Shown piece after piece: positions 9,082 to 18,492 of a stretch of DNA of 64,000 bases. The notes beneath the pieces are model-generated. The model made no database searches. It saw only the letters and a list, made by a program, of their open reading frames with translations, and was not told the origin of the DNA. The first letter of the stretch is position 1. Every line of letters begins with the position of its first letter. Position numbers and translations under genes: made by a program. This DNA is from Terribacillus halophilus (GTDB lineage Bacteria > Bacillota > Bacilli > Bacillales > Amphibacillaceae). The DNA is taken from contig NZ_LT727827.1 of the NCBI RefSeq assembly GCF_900162685.1, positions 661,971 to 725,970 on the forward strand, given 5' to 3'.

Positions 9082-11231
9082 TATTTCAAACCTTCTTTCT
9101 GTTTTCCCATTAATAGATTATAAATATGATCTTGCCCTTGATCTTGCTCTTTCTCCTCAATTAAATAATCCGGTTCGAGCACTGTTTCATCATCATTAAG
9201 TGAAGGGGCATCTACAGTAAATGCTTCTGCGTTACGATTCAATCTCTTTTCTTCCGCCCTATTACTTCTAATCCCATCTTTTCTTCTCTTCTTAGAGCCT
9301 TTGGCTTTCCTATTTTTTTCTTCCTCCATTAACTCCTGGATAAAAGCATCCGTACTAGCTTCTGATTCCAGCTCTGCCTTTTTATTCTCTTCTCTTAACC
9401 TACTATTCTTATTTCGCAAGAATTCATATTCGTCCCAAGAATAATCCTCATATTGAGCATTTTTGCTAAGTAAAGTGCACACTTCATAGGTTCCGTCTTC
9501 ATTAATTATATAGATGTACTTCACCGTTCTAGGATCAAAGGCTACCTCCACAGCCCAGCTTCCTTTGATTGACGCATCGGAGAGCCAACTCTCTTTTTGT
9601 GCACGTTCACACGTATAAAATAACTTTCTCTTAAAATGAATACCTTCAGAAGTAACTCTCGCAGTGAGCCTTGGCATTAAGAACACTTTTACAAGGTTTT
9701 CATTTTGACTTCTTAAAGCACCCCCTGTTCTCGAAACTCCATACCTCCATAAGTCATTCGGGATTAGTGGAATATCCTTTTGAATTATATCGATCTCAGG
9801 TTCATAGTTATTCAGCCAATGTCGCTTGTTATAGTGAAGAATAGTTTTGATAATAACTTTTCTAAACTCTGCCAAGTTTAAACTCGCTTCCAATGCATAA
9901 TCTTTTTCACCTCGCACTCCATAATCTTTGTCTATGGTTCCTGAGATGAACGGTTTTACATAACCCTGAATCGTTCCAAACTGACGTTCAATTATGCCTT
10001 TCCAATCAGGTCTGAATGGTGGAGTATTTTGGATTTTAACATCAAATCTATCAATAATACCTTTGACTTTCTCACTTATCATCTCACCCCTATCAGCTGT
10101 TATATAATGCGGGAGATGCTTAGCTGGCCACTCTTCTGGTCTTATAGTTATCCCGTGTTTTTCACAATAGTTCACTTTATCTTCAGTAGCATTTTGAATA
10201 GCCATCATAGCCCCTATCCAAGAAGGCCCCTCAAGACCAACATAAACACCCGCAATCATCCTTGTGTAGACATCAATAACGGCATAGATAACTGGTCTAC
10301 CAATAATTACCTCCGCATCATACTCAGATAACAAATAAACATCGGCTATCGTCGCATCAATTTGATAACTCTGAACAGGCCCCAATTTATCTTCATCAGA
10401 ACGATTAGGGGTTGGACGATCTTCCCTATCGTATTTTCTTTGAGTCTTTTTGTTTATAGTTCTTTCCGTCGGCGTATAAGTTTTGTTATACCAGTAATAA
10501 AATTGCTTAAATGAAGGTGTCTGATCCTCAAATATATACTGTAAATTTCCGTCGTCATCATAATAGGTATCTTTTGTGAAATAAGTCCGGAGAACCAAGT
10601 TATAAGCCTTGGAAAGCGATACATCTTTTTTATACAAATAGTGCCGCTTTATAATTGTCCTGAATTTTTCCTTTAGCTCTTCAGTTACAATGATACAATT
10701 CTTTGCTGACACAACATTTGGTCTACCTGTTCTTGTGGTATAAGATCTCTCCTTCCCTCTTGCACCGGAGTTCATATAATCGGGTAACAGAGCATTCTTG
10801 ACTGTACCTCCTTGCCAAAAAAGACGCAGATACTTGTAATAATATTTATCGTCCTCGTTTGATTCTACATCTTTATTTTTGTGCTCTTTGATTAATGAAT
10901 AGCGTAAATCACTTTCATATATGTTCGGTTCTTTAATTACTAAGTCTTTTATCTTCTCCCATCGTTTATCTCTTAACTTCTGAGATCTTTCTGTAGGATT
11001 TTTTATAAGTACTTTGCGAAGAAATGGGTCTTCATCTATAAAACTCAGCTGATTGGATACTAGTAGCTGTTCTAACCTTTCAGTGTCCCTTAATATAGGC
11101 AATGCATTTTTATGATTGATATCAATCGAGTATAATTTTTTAACCTTATGATCAACGAACAATATACGTTCGTAGACAGTCTTATCCCCGATACTTATTT
11201 CAAATATTTGGTTCACTTCAAAAATCAACAT
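9081..11231 (-). CDS. tnsB: TnsB DDE transposase, set 1
   Basis: TnsB is the retroviral-integrase-like transposase that cuts and joins the 3' ends. The catalytic triad is D292 (in YQIDATIAD), D380 (in ITADRGE) and E415 (in KGIIERQFG). The spacing of 88 and 35 residues equals that of Tn7 TnsB (D273, D361, E396). An HTH-rich N-terminal half and a charged, coiled-coil-prone C-terminal tail that would contact TnsC are visible. Length is 716 residues. It lies 15 bp downstream of tnsA1 and overlaps tnsC1 by one base, so the set is one operon. It presumably binds the AAAYAAAGTYRGCAAG sites at the island ends, though set 2 is the alternative owner. Confidence 0.93.
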   Translation of the reverse strand: MLIFEVNQIFEISIGDKTVYERILFVDHKVKKLYSIDINHKNALPILRDTERLEQLLVSNQLSFIDEDPFLRKVLIKNPTERSQKLRDKRWEKIKDLVIKEPNIYESDLRYSLIKEHKNKDVESNEDDKYYYKYLRLFWQGGTVKNALLPDYMNSGARGKERSYTTRTGRPNVVSAKNCIIVTEELKEKFRTIIKRHYLYKKDVSLSKAYNLVLRTYFTKDTYYDDDGNLQYIFEDQTPSFKQFYYWYNKTYTPTERTINKKTQRKYDREDRPTPNRSDEDKLGPVQSYQIDATIADVYLLSEYDAEVIIGRPVIYAVIDVYTRMIAGVYVGLEGPSWIGAMMAIQNATEDKVNYCEKHGITIRPEEWPAKHLPHYITADRGEMISEKVKGIIDRFDVKIQNTPPFRPDWKGIIERQFGTIQGYVKPFISGTIDKDYGVRGEKDYALEASLNLAEFRKVIIKTILHYNKRHWLNNYEPEIDIIQKDIPLIPNDLWRYGVSRTGGALRSQNENLVKVFLMPRLTARVTSEGIHFKRKLFYTCERAQKESWLSDASIKGSWAVEVAFDPRTVKYIYIINEDGTYEVCTLLSKNAQYEDYSWDEYEFLRNKNSRLREENKKAELESEASTDAFIQELMEEEKNRKAKGSKKRRKDGIRSNRAEEKRLNRNAEAFTVDAPSLNDDETVLEPDYLIEEKEQDQGQDHIYNLLMGKQKEGLK

Positions 11232-11246
11232 ATTATCTCCACCTAA

Positions 11247-12017
11247 TTAGATTATTCTTTCAAACATATCCACGCGGCATATACCTTTGGCTAAAGAATG
11301 TCTGAGCAATGTAATAGCGGTACCTTCTGGTAGGTTATAACCTTTATCAAATTCAGTTAATATTTCAGGGTTACTTCTCCCCATTGAATTCTGTTTAAGA
11401 ATTTCTTTATTTAGTGCTTGAGCGAGAATATTTGCTTTTTTATCATCCAGGATTGTCTGCTGCCTAAAATGGCTATGAATCCAGGCCATATTCTGAGAAA
11501 AAGTCTTACTAATATCAAGTTCTGTTAGGATAAGCCAATCAACACCTTTACTATCCCAATAGGATCTTTCTATTTCGAGTTTTTCAATATTTCTCTTCTT
11601 CTCCAGTTCTACAGATGGCTTTACTGTAATCGCCTTATACTTATACTGATCTTCCTCTTCCACAGTTATTAAGAAGTCTGTTGTCATAACAGTATATATA
11701 TCGGTTCTGGGGTATTTTGGATGAGAAATCCCTAATTCTTCAGCAATGTTGATAGTTTCTGGTCGTGGTAAAGGATACTGCTCTCTTATATCTATCACTT
11801 CATTGGACCACTCAAGAATGTAAAAAACATCAGTCTCAATATTTGATAACAAGTGATGCACCCTTTTAGTCTTCCAACCTTTTATTCGCGTAGAAAGACC
11901 TTTGGAGGGCACCTCAGAAACTTTAAGCCAGGGTTTATACTCGGCTTGTGTTCCAGATCCTCTGCCTTCCTTCAGTAATTTCTCGATTCTTTCTTCCATC
12001 CAATTAATTCGCGGCAT
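11247..12017 (-). CDS. tnsA: TnsA endonuclease, set 1 (catalytic residues intact)
   Basis: TnsA is the restriction-enzyme-like subunit that cuts the 5' ends, so that Tn7 moves by cut and paste. Counting from the ATG at 12017 (AAAGGAGAG six bases upstream; another in-frame ATG at 12041 lacks such a site), E69 lies in ILEWSNEV, D114 in TTDFLI and K133 in TVKPS. These match Tn7 TnsA E63, D114 and K132. A typical IDIREQYPL segment follows the Glu. It is first in the tnsABCD1 operon, behind a 750-bp region with paired palindromes. Confidence 0.92.
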   Translation of the reverse strand: MPRINWMEERIEKLLKEGRGSGTQAEYKPWLKVSEVPSKGLSTRIKGWKTKRVHHLLSNIETDVFYILEWSNEVIDIREQYPLPRPETINIAEELGISHPKYPRTDIYTVMTTDFLITVEEEDQYKYKAITVKPSVELEKKRNIEKLEIERSYWDSKGVDWLILTELDISKTFSQNMAWIHSHFRQQTILDDKKANILAQALNKEILKQNSMGRSNPEILTEFDKGYNLPEGTAITLLRHSLAKGICRVDMFERII

Positions 12018-12170
12018 ATTAATCTCTCCTTTTTTCGACATATTACATCAATATTGAGCACTTATGAACAACCTGCAAAAGCGATATATTTTTTAGCCTT
12101 TTTATGAATATCACAAAAAAAATATCTATTTTTAAAAACTTTGTCGTTAAAGCATAATTAGTTACATTTA

Positions 12171-12232
12171 ATTACGATAACGGACGTAATCTAGTAAAAA
12201 TATGTCCATTAAATTACGTTAATAAACGTAAT
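12171..12232. promoter_or_regulatory. Two phased palindromes upstream of tnsA1 (candidate operators)
   Basis: Two 20-bp dyads of the form ATTACG-N8-CGTAAT occupy 12171-12190 and 12213-12232. Their 42-bp spacing is four helical turns. They lie about 155 bp upstream of the tnsA1 start. This is what a dimeric repressor binding cooperatively on one DNA face would use. I see no matching regulator gene next to them except the 42-codon frame at 12397. Confidence 0.55.
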
Positions 12233-12247
12233 GGTAAAAATAAAAAA

Positions 12248-12274
12248 ACAAAGCTCCTAAACGAAGCTTTGTTA
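12248..12274 (-). terminator. Terminator hairpin upstream of tnsA1
   Basis: The arms AACAAAGCT and AGCTTTGTT (9 bp, perfect) are followed, reading leftward, by a TTTTTTTATTTTT run. It would stop leftward transcription entering the tnsABCD1 operon from the right. Confidence 0.6.
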
Positions 12275-12396
12275 TTCTAAAATTCATCGACTTACTAACT
12301 ATTACTCAATATTCTACTATACATATTATTTATATTTATACCGGAATGGTATAATATGGACATAAAATCAAAACGAAGGTGTGGTCTTTATTATTA

Positions 12397-12525
12397 ATGG
12401 TTGGAAGAGATTTGATGGCTGTTTTAGAGAAGAGAATTGACTTAGTAGAACTACTTTCACTGAAAAAAGGCTGCATCCCCAAAAGGCAATATCTATCTCA
12501 GGTAGAGGATATCCTCATTGTTTAA
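12397..12525 (+). CDS. Possible 42-residue protein
   Basis: This short frame starts at an ATG about 45 bp after a good -10 box (TATAAT in the 12348-12355 area) and is strongly charged (LEKRIDLVELLSLKKG). It diverges from tnsA1 across the paired palindromes, where a small transposition regulator could sit. No family is recognised and no strong ribosome site is seen, so it may be chance or a gene fragment. Confidence 0.25.
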   Translation: MVGRDLMAVLEKRIDLVELLSLKKGCIPKRQYLSQVEDILIV

Positions 12526-12792
12526 GGATGTTTACATCAGTAGCTGACAATCACCTTTCAACCAATTTGCATTTCTTTACCACAAACACAAATAAAGTTC
12601 AAAACCCCGGTACCACGGGTTTTGAGCTTATTATTCTATCAGTTTTTAATAGGCGCTTGGGGTGAAGTTGAGAACAAATCACTCACTTCAATATATGCAA
12701 TTAGTTAACAACAGACTAGTCTACCTAAAATATTAAAATAGTATTAATAAACGATGCCTAAATATATAAAGAAAAACGAGGGGTTAACTGAA
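12526..12792. other. Non-coding, one hairpin
   Basis: CAAAACCC pairs with GGGTTTTG around 12601-12625, a probable terminator. Nothing else is recognised before the next gene. Confidence 0.4.
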
Positions 12793-13287
12793 ATGGAATG
12801 GAGTACACTTCTAACATTCGCCGCGGGAGCTATAACACCGTTAGTAGCAAATTGGGTAAATGCAAAATTAAAGTTTCACTATGAATATAAAGGTAAGATA
12901 GTTGATCAATACAAGAAAGAAATTCGAACTTACTATCTTGTAAGGCCTAGTTTAGCCGCTGCGGAAGATTCCTTGGAATATATAACCGAAAATAATTTTT
13001 ATATTGAGATTAATGAAATCGAAAATAAATTCTTAGAAGAGGCAGTGAATAAATTAAAAGAAATATCTAATAATGATATTCCGCTTTCTGTTTTTGATTC
13101 TTATTATGATTGTTTAGGTAGTCTTCAATACCTAGTTACTAATGGAAACGATGTACACAACGAGATATATAGTCAGCACCTCAGAGATGCTATGAAAGAA
13201 GTACACAACGAAACCCAGCGTAAGTTGGCTTTTTTAATAGAAAGTTATGACAGTTATATCAACAAAGCAAAAAAAGAGTTGATATAA
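12793..13287 (+). CDS. Small membrane-anchored protein, unknown
   Basis: This 164-residue protein has one N-terminal hydrophobic segment (LLTFAAGAITPLVANWVNA), then a charged helical region. An upstream in-frame ATG exists at 12754, but the ATG at 12793 follows AGGGG at good spacing. I do not recognise the family. It may be a single-pass cargo protein with its bulk in the cytoplasm. The next gene in the same direction starts 440 bp later. Confidence 0.55.
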   Translation: MEWSTLLTFAAGAITPLVANWVNAKLKFHYEYKGKIVDQYKKEIRTYYLVRPSLAAAEDSLEYITENNFYIEINEIENKFLEEAVNKLKEISNNDIPLSVFDSYYDCLGSLQYLVTNGNDVHNEIYSQHLRDAMKEVHNETQRKLAFLIESYDSYINKAKKELI

Positions 13288-13724
13288 AACATTTTGAGAT
13301 TGGCCCTCAAATAATACACTTATATTATAGTTGAACAATCGTATACGAAAAGTATATTCAGTTAGGCAAGTGAGAGGTAGTTCGATTAAATGCTTTTCTA
13401 ATATTGTTATTTATTAATCATTCTACCTTTTTAGTATAAACCTGTTATGTATAGTATTTTACCCTCCTGAAGAAAGATGAAAATACGAAGAAACACTCCG
13501 CAGCGTCGCAAAAAGAAAAGGTGATTCACGTTAAAAACTATAAAAGTAACTTTATATTACTCCGACTCACTGTGTATGCTCTCCCAACTACCTGCCGTAT
13601 GGTAAAATATTCTTATAAAGTCTTGTTTTATTGGTAGACTTGCATACGGAATTCAAATGATAATCCATTATAAGGAAATGTATCAGAACAAAGGGATAAT
13701 CTCCTTTTTTAACTTATTATTAAG
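13288..13724. other. Non-coding gap
   Basis: AT-rich DNA between two rightward genes. No recognisable RNA, repeat or gene is seen. A promoter for the gene at 13725 is expected here but I cannot place it with confidence. Confidence 0.3.
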
Positions 13725-15206
13725 ATGGTGATTAAGATTAATATAGAATCTTGTAACTTAGAGTATTTTTATATGTTAACTCCAATAAAGGAACGGAATG
13801 AAGAATTAGGGTTTAAAGATTTCAGAAGATTTCTAGATGTACTCGCTAAAGATAAGGTTAGAATATCCTCTGAAAATGATAATAGTGAATTATATTTTAC
13901 TGAATGGTTTAATGAAGAAATAGAGGAGCGGCTTAAAGTCTTTCGAAAACTTAATTCAGAAGAGAAAGAAATACCTGAGTTTCTAGCGAGGTCTCTTGAA
14001 TTAGGAAGCCTCAGAGTTGTTCCCGAGGATAATAAGATTAGTATTTACGATGAAAGTATCGACTATCTAGAAGAGTCACAAAGAAATGGCTTAGGAAAAT
14101 TGGCAGGATTGCTTAATCAAGAAGAACTATATACAGGGCACTACAGTAAGGATAATAAGAACAGATATCTACTTTCTCCTCCACAATTAATAATCTATGA
14201 TGAATTAGTTATTCCAATAATCATACTAACTTTGTTTAAAAGCGGACATATCCTAGTTCACTTTTCATTTGAGTTAAAAAAAGTATCAGCAAATAAAATA
14301 AGCAGTAACGCCTGGAATTTGAGTATTGATAATTATGAACTACCTACTGAAATTAGAGAGAACGTAAGGGTAGGTGAAGTTAAATCAATGCAAGCAATTG
14401 CAAACATATATATTGAATATTTTGAGGCTATCTTTAAGACTGAATGGTCTGTTAGTTATATGCAACATTTATGTTTATCAGAGTATAGTTATCAACCAGA
14501 TGTTTTTAAAAATAAAGAGTCCAAGAACTTTAATGAAGCAATTTATAGAATACTATTTGCTCCCATATTTAAACATCAGTTAAAAAGTGAGGAGAAGTAT
14601 GAAGATCTTTTAAGGAATCAACTCTATGACTTTTCAAAATACTATAATCTCTATGCAGGTTATAATCGAATTGTCTCTTGTTTTAGTAAACACTATAAAG
14701 ATGCAACAAAAGAACAGTTACAGTTTAATGGATACTCAGAGGAAGAATTAAAGGAATTGCAATTATCCAATGAAAATATTTATAATACTGCTACTCAAGC
14801 CACAATAACAGCGATTGAAAATATTCTCATAAAGAAATCAAATATAGAACAAGTAAGTTCCTCAAATGCAAATAAGTTAAATATAAATATGCCATTTAAC
14901 CAATTAATTGATATTGAAGTTTTAGATACTAAGCTATATCTAGGAGAGTTCTATAAGAACTTCTATACTTACGAATCAGTTATTCGATTTAGTGAATTCT
15001 TAGAAGAAAAATGCGGAAACTATTTGAGGTTTAATGAAGCTAAAATATACAAAGAAAAAATCGAATCAATCATAAAAATCAAAAAAGAAAAGCTGGTATA
15101 TAACGCTACTTTATTAGGTTCCTTATTAACAATCTTTTTAACCTTATTGTTTTCCTATTCAGCCCTCGAAAGTATAACTAAAGGTTTCGGTGTAAAGAAA
15201 TTGTAA
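13725..15206 (+). CDS. Large unknown protein with a C-terminal membrane segment
   Basis: This 493-residue protein has a long, mostly charged and aromatic body and ends in a basic helix followed by one hydrophobic span (ATLLGSLLTIFLTLLFSYSA), so it is probably tail-anchored with the body in the cytoplasm. No catalytic motif or family is recognised. Its stop codon lies only about 15 bp before the left end of the IS21 element, so the extreme C-terminus might have been altered by that insertion. Its position among defence cargo makes a defence role possible but unproven. Confidence 0.6.
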   Translation: MVIKINIESCNLEYFYMLTPIKERNEELGFKDFRRFLDVLAKDKVRISSENDNSELYFTEWFNEEIEERLKVFRKLNSEEKEIPEFLARSLELGSLRVVPEDNKISIYDESIDYLEESQRNGLGKLAGLLNQEELYTGHYSKDNKNRYLLSPPQLIIYDELVIPIIILTLFKSGHILVHFSFELKKVSANKISSNAWNLSIDNYELPTEIRENVRVGEVKSMQAIANIYIEYFEAIFKTEWSVSYMQHLCLSEYSYQPDVFKNKESKNFNEAIYRILFAPIFKHQLKSEEKYEDLLRNQLYDFSKYYNLYAGYNRIVSCFSKHYKDATKEQLQFNGYSEEELKELQLSNENIYNTATQATITAIENILIKKSNIEQVSSSNANKLNINMPFNQLIDIEVLDTKLYLGEFYKNFYTYESVIRFSEFLEEKCGNYLRFNEAKIYKEKIESIIKIKKEKLVYNATLLGSLLTIFLTLLFSYSALESITKGFGVKKL

Positions 15207-15317
15207 ACGCTAGAATAAAGTTGACACTTTTTGCTCGATAGGAATTTACACTTTTGCTCAATCAACCTACTACTTTAGTAAAATAGATTTGACGTTATTT
15301 TACTGGAGGTTAGTATT

Positions 15318-16874
15318 TTGGAGGAGAAGTTAGTGTTATATATTAAGATTAAGGAATTACATAAGAGAAAGTTTAAAGTAGCACAAATCTCTAAGGAGCT
15401 TAAGATCTCAAGACCGACTGTCTATAAGTATTTAGAAATGACATTCGATGAGGCAAAGGCCTATACTGAACAGCCCTCGAGAAAGATGAAAAAATTAGAT
15501 CACTATAAGGACTGGATACTGGCCTGGCTAGAAGAGTATCCCCACCTAAGCAGTGCTCAGATCCATGATTGGCTTTTAGAAAGATACCCCGACCTAGTGG
15601 TCGGCGGAAGTACTGTAAGAACATATGTAAGGGATATTCGAGAAGTCTATCAGATTGAGAAAAAGATGATTGTTCGTCAATACGAAGCAGTTCCTGAGCA
15701 GCCAATGGGTAAACAACTCCAGGTAGATTGGGGAGAAACAAAACAGAAAAACGTGAACAATAAGGAAATCAAACTATACTTTATTGCCTTTGTACTCGCT
15801 AACTCACGACACAAATATATGGAATGGCAAGCACGTCCATTCACTACAAGAGATGCGATTCGTTGTCACGAAAACGCATTCCAGTTCTATGGGGGACGAA
15901 CAGAAGAAATTGTCTATGATCAGGATCACTTAATCTCAGTAAGTGAAAATGCAGGTCAACTACTTTTAACAGCTGAGTTTCAAAGCTATGTAAACGAGCG
16001 TAAATTCAAAGTTCACCTGTGCCGAAGAGCGGATCCAGAATCTAAAGGTATGATTGAAAATGTAGTGAAATACATAAAAGGCAACTTCGCTGATAGTCGT
16101 GTGTTTAGAGATATAGAAGATTGGAATAAACGGGCAAGGCAGTGGCTCGAGCGTACTGGAAACCACCAGGTTCACCAGACAATGAAAAAAAGACCAGCAG
16201 AAGTGTTTCTCCTCGAAAAGCAACACTTACAGCCAGTCTCTTCGTTACTTTCATATGAAAGTACCAATAACCAAAGTATAACAAGAAGTGTCAGCAAGGA
16301 CAACACGATCCGGTACAAGTCAAACCGTTACTCTGTCCCACTGGGGACTTATCAAAATATGAGTGAGAATCTTGTGTGGATTGAAATCAGGGAAGATGAT
16401 CAGGCCCTGATCATCCGTAAAGAAGCAAATGGTGAAGTGATTGGCGAGCATATGATCAGTTCTGAAAAGGGAAAGCTGATTCAAAACCGTCACCATACTC
16501 GTGATCGCTCCAAAGGTGTGGAAGAGCTTAAACAACGCCTCATTTCCCACTTTGGAGATCAGGTTCGCGCAGCTGCATATTTAGATGAGATTAGCCAAAG
16601 ATACCCTAGGTATCGGAGAGATCAATTTACAATTATTCATAAGGTGATCCAACAATACCCAGCTTTAATTGATACTGTTTTAACCAAGTGCACGACAGAA
16701 AAGCTCTACAATGCGAATGACTTTCGCGATATCGCTCATCACCTTGATGCTTTACGAGATGAGCCGATTGAAGAAGTACAATCTTATTACACGAGTCCGC
16801 CAAAACATTCTCATATCAAAGCCTCTACCCGTTCTCTAAATGCCTATACTAGCATTTTAGGAGGTAGAGCATGA
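15318..16874 (+). CDS. istA: IS21 transposase IstA
   Basis: This 518-residue transposase has an N-terminal HTH (AQISKELKISRPTVYKYL) and a DDE integrase core. The first Asp is in QVDWGETK and the last acid in ADPESKGMIENVVKYIKG. It performs strand cleavage and joining for the surrounding IS. The reading frame is complete and overlaps istB by 4 bp. An ACTGGAGG ribosome site precedes the TTG/GTG-type start region at 15318. Confidence 0.93.
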   Translation: MEEKLVLYIKIKELHKRKFKVAQISKELKISRPTVYKYLEMTFDEAKAYTEQPSRKMKKLDHYKDWILAWLEEYPHLSSAQIHDWLLERYPDLVVGGSTVRTYVRDIREVYQIEKKMIVRQYEAVPEQPMGKQLQVDWGETKQKNVNNKEIKLYFIAFVLANSRHKYMEWQARPFTTRDAIRCHENAFQFYGGRTEEIVYDQDHLISVSENAGQLLLTAEFQSYVNERKFKVHLCRRADPESKGMIENVVKYIKGNFADSRVFRDIEDWNKRARQWLERTGNHQVHQTMKKRPAEVFLLEKQHLQPVSSLLSYESTNNQSITRSVSKDNTIRYKSNRYSVPLGTYQNMSENLVWIEIREDDQALIIRKEANGEVIGEHMISSEKGKLIQNRHHTRDRSKGVEELKQRLISHFGDQVRAAAYLDEISQRYPRYRRDQFTIIHKVIQQYPALIDTVLTKCTTEKLYNANDFRDIAHHLDALRDEPIEEVQSYYTSPPKHSHIKASTRSLNAYTSILGGRA

Positions 16875-17638
16875 TGAATAAGACAGTACATGAACTACAA
16901 AATCAATTCCGGCAGCTACGCTTAGCAGAAACGGCGGAGGAGCTACCACAGCTTCTTCGCGAAGCTGAAAAAGCATCGTGGACTTACTTGGAATTTTTAG
17001 AGTCTATCACTCGCTTTGAATTAGCCAAGCGTGAAGCGAAAAGTCTGGAGAAAAGAATGAAATGGGCACGCTTCCCTTTCGTGAAGTCATTAGACGAGTT
17101 TGAGCTGAAAGGCCAAAACATTCTGACGGCTCGCCAGCTCTCTCAACTGCGAGAATTAAGCTGGCTGGAGCAACAGTACAATCTCATTCTTTTAGGTCCT
17201 CCCGGCATCGGAAAAACGTATATCGCAATTGGTCTTGGATTGGAGGCTGTTTACAGAGGGTTCAATGTTAATTTCGCTACAATGGGAGAACTTGTGCAGC
17301 TTCTAAAATCAGAAGAATACCTGAACAAATCTAAAGTTCAGCTTAAGAGAATTAGAAATGCCGACCTAGTGATCATTGATGATTTAATGTATATGGCCAT
17401 GGATCAAAGAGAAGCAAACCTATTCTTTCATTTGATTAATCATCTGTACGAACGAAGTTCGATTATCCTGACGTCAAATAAAAGTCCAGATGAATGGGGC
17501 AATTTAATCGGAGACCAAGGTATCACCACAGCGATTTTAGACCGTTTACTTCATCGAGTGGAAGTGATTCATGGAGGCGAGGAAGAGGAAAGCTATCGGA
17601 TGAAAAATCGGAAGAGCATCTTTTCAGCAGAAGTGTAA
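16871..17638 (+). CDS. istB: IS21 helper ATPase IstB
   Basis: This 255-residue DnaC-like AAA+ ATPase assists IstA in target capture. Walker A is LGPPGIGKTY, Walker B is LVIIDDLMYM, and the sensor region LTSNKSPDEWG is present. It overlaps istA (ATGATG), showing translational coupling. The frame is intact. Confidence 0.93.
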   Translation: MMNKTVHELQNQFRQLRLAETAEELPQLLREAEKASWTYLEFLESITRFELAKREAKSLEKRMKWARFPFVKSLDEFELKGQNILTARQLSQLRELSWLEQQYNLILLGPPGIGKTYIAIGLGLEAVYRGFNVNFATMGELVQLLKSEEYLNKSKVQLKRIRNADLVIIDDLMYMAMDQREANLFFHLINHLYERSSIILTSNKSPDEWGNLIGDQGITTAILDRLLHRVEVIHGGEEEESYRMKNRKSIFSAEV

Positions 17639-17662
17639 AAAGGAAACGAGCAAAAAGTGTAA

Positions 17663-18073
17663 AATTCAACTTGACGTCTACAGAAATATTTAAATGATAT
17701 TTACGTATATTTTAATATCATATTTTATATAATATTATTTCTAATATTTAAAGGTCAATTTAGAGACCTTTTTTATGCGATAAATAAACTTTTAAATAGA
17801 CTATCTATTCTCTTAAAAAGTCTTGGACCTCCTATGCGAAAGATATTCTTAAAGTTTAAATCCTTTGTTTCAAAGATACCCATTAAGTGGTGAGTTATTA
17901 TAAAACTAAAAAACAGATTCTGAAAAATGATATGAAAATGAATTATTGGTTTCTATAATAGATAATAGCAAAAAATTATTAAGGCGGAAATAGATTCCGC
18001 CTTTTGTTATATCAACTATTACACTGTTAACCATTTAATTTAGTTACTTTATTAATTTTTCGATGGTATATCA
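17663..18073. other. Non-coding, with a terminator hairpin
   Basis: AT-rich DNA after the IS. GGCGGAA pairs with TTCCGCC at about 17982-18003, followed by TTTTGTT, a good rightward terminator. No gene is seen. Confidence 0.55.
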
Positions 18074-18466
18074 TTAACTTTCCTTTTTCCTATTAATCCA
18101 ACTTAGAAACTCCAATAGAGTTTCTAACTCTTTTTTAGTTTTGTCCTTTTCATTAGATAAACTAATAGAAAGTACTTGAGTAATTATCTTATTTAATATT
18201 AACAAGTGATCCCGATTCAATTCATTGTGGTTGATACCCTCGCTGTAAATTAACTGAGCAAGATTTGCCACATTAGTATTTTTGAACCTAGGTTCTCCAT
18301 ATAAAAGAGAATTAATAGCACCATTTGCATAAAGTTCATCTAGTGCATATAAATAAGAATTTAGATAATCATAAGAAAAATCGTGTCCTTCACCGTTAAT
18401 TATTTTCCAAACTCTATTCTCAAACTCTCCTCTTCTTGGAGAAGGATTCTTTAGTTCATTCGACAT
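18074..18466 (-). CDS. Small unknown protein
   Basis: This 130-residue, mostly helical acidic protein has no membrane segment and no recognised motif. It stands alone between the IS21 element and copy 2 of the 900-bp repeat, whose left boundary is 27 bp upstream of its start. The repeat may therefore have separated it from its original promoter. Confidence 0.5.
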   Translation of the reverse strand: MSNELKNPSPRRGEFENRVWKIINGEGHDFSYDYLNSYLYALDELYANGAINSLLYGEPRFKNTNVANLAQLIYSEGINHNELNRDHLLILNKIITQVLSISLSNEKDKTKKELETLLEFLSWINRKKES

Positions 18467-18492
18467 ATATTTAAGAGCTTTGTCTATAAAAT

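Larger units (their letters stand above)
15222..17662 (+). mobile_element. IS21-family insertion sequence
   Basis: The element consists of istA and istB between imperfect inverted ends. The left end begins TGACACTTTTTGCTCG and the right end reads CGAGCAAAAAGTGT. Each end has a second, inner copy of the ACACTTTTTGCTC-type block, giving the multiple terminal repeats typical of IS21. I could not identify a target duplication. Both genes look intact, so the copy may be active. Confidence 0.85.

Noticed and set aside
10029-10331. Open frames on the strand opposite the tns, hsd and glm genes
   Set aside because: They lie within clear coding genes, lack ribosome sites and give unconserved low-complexity translations.
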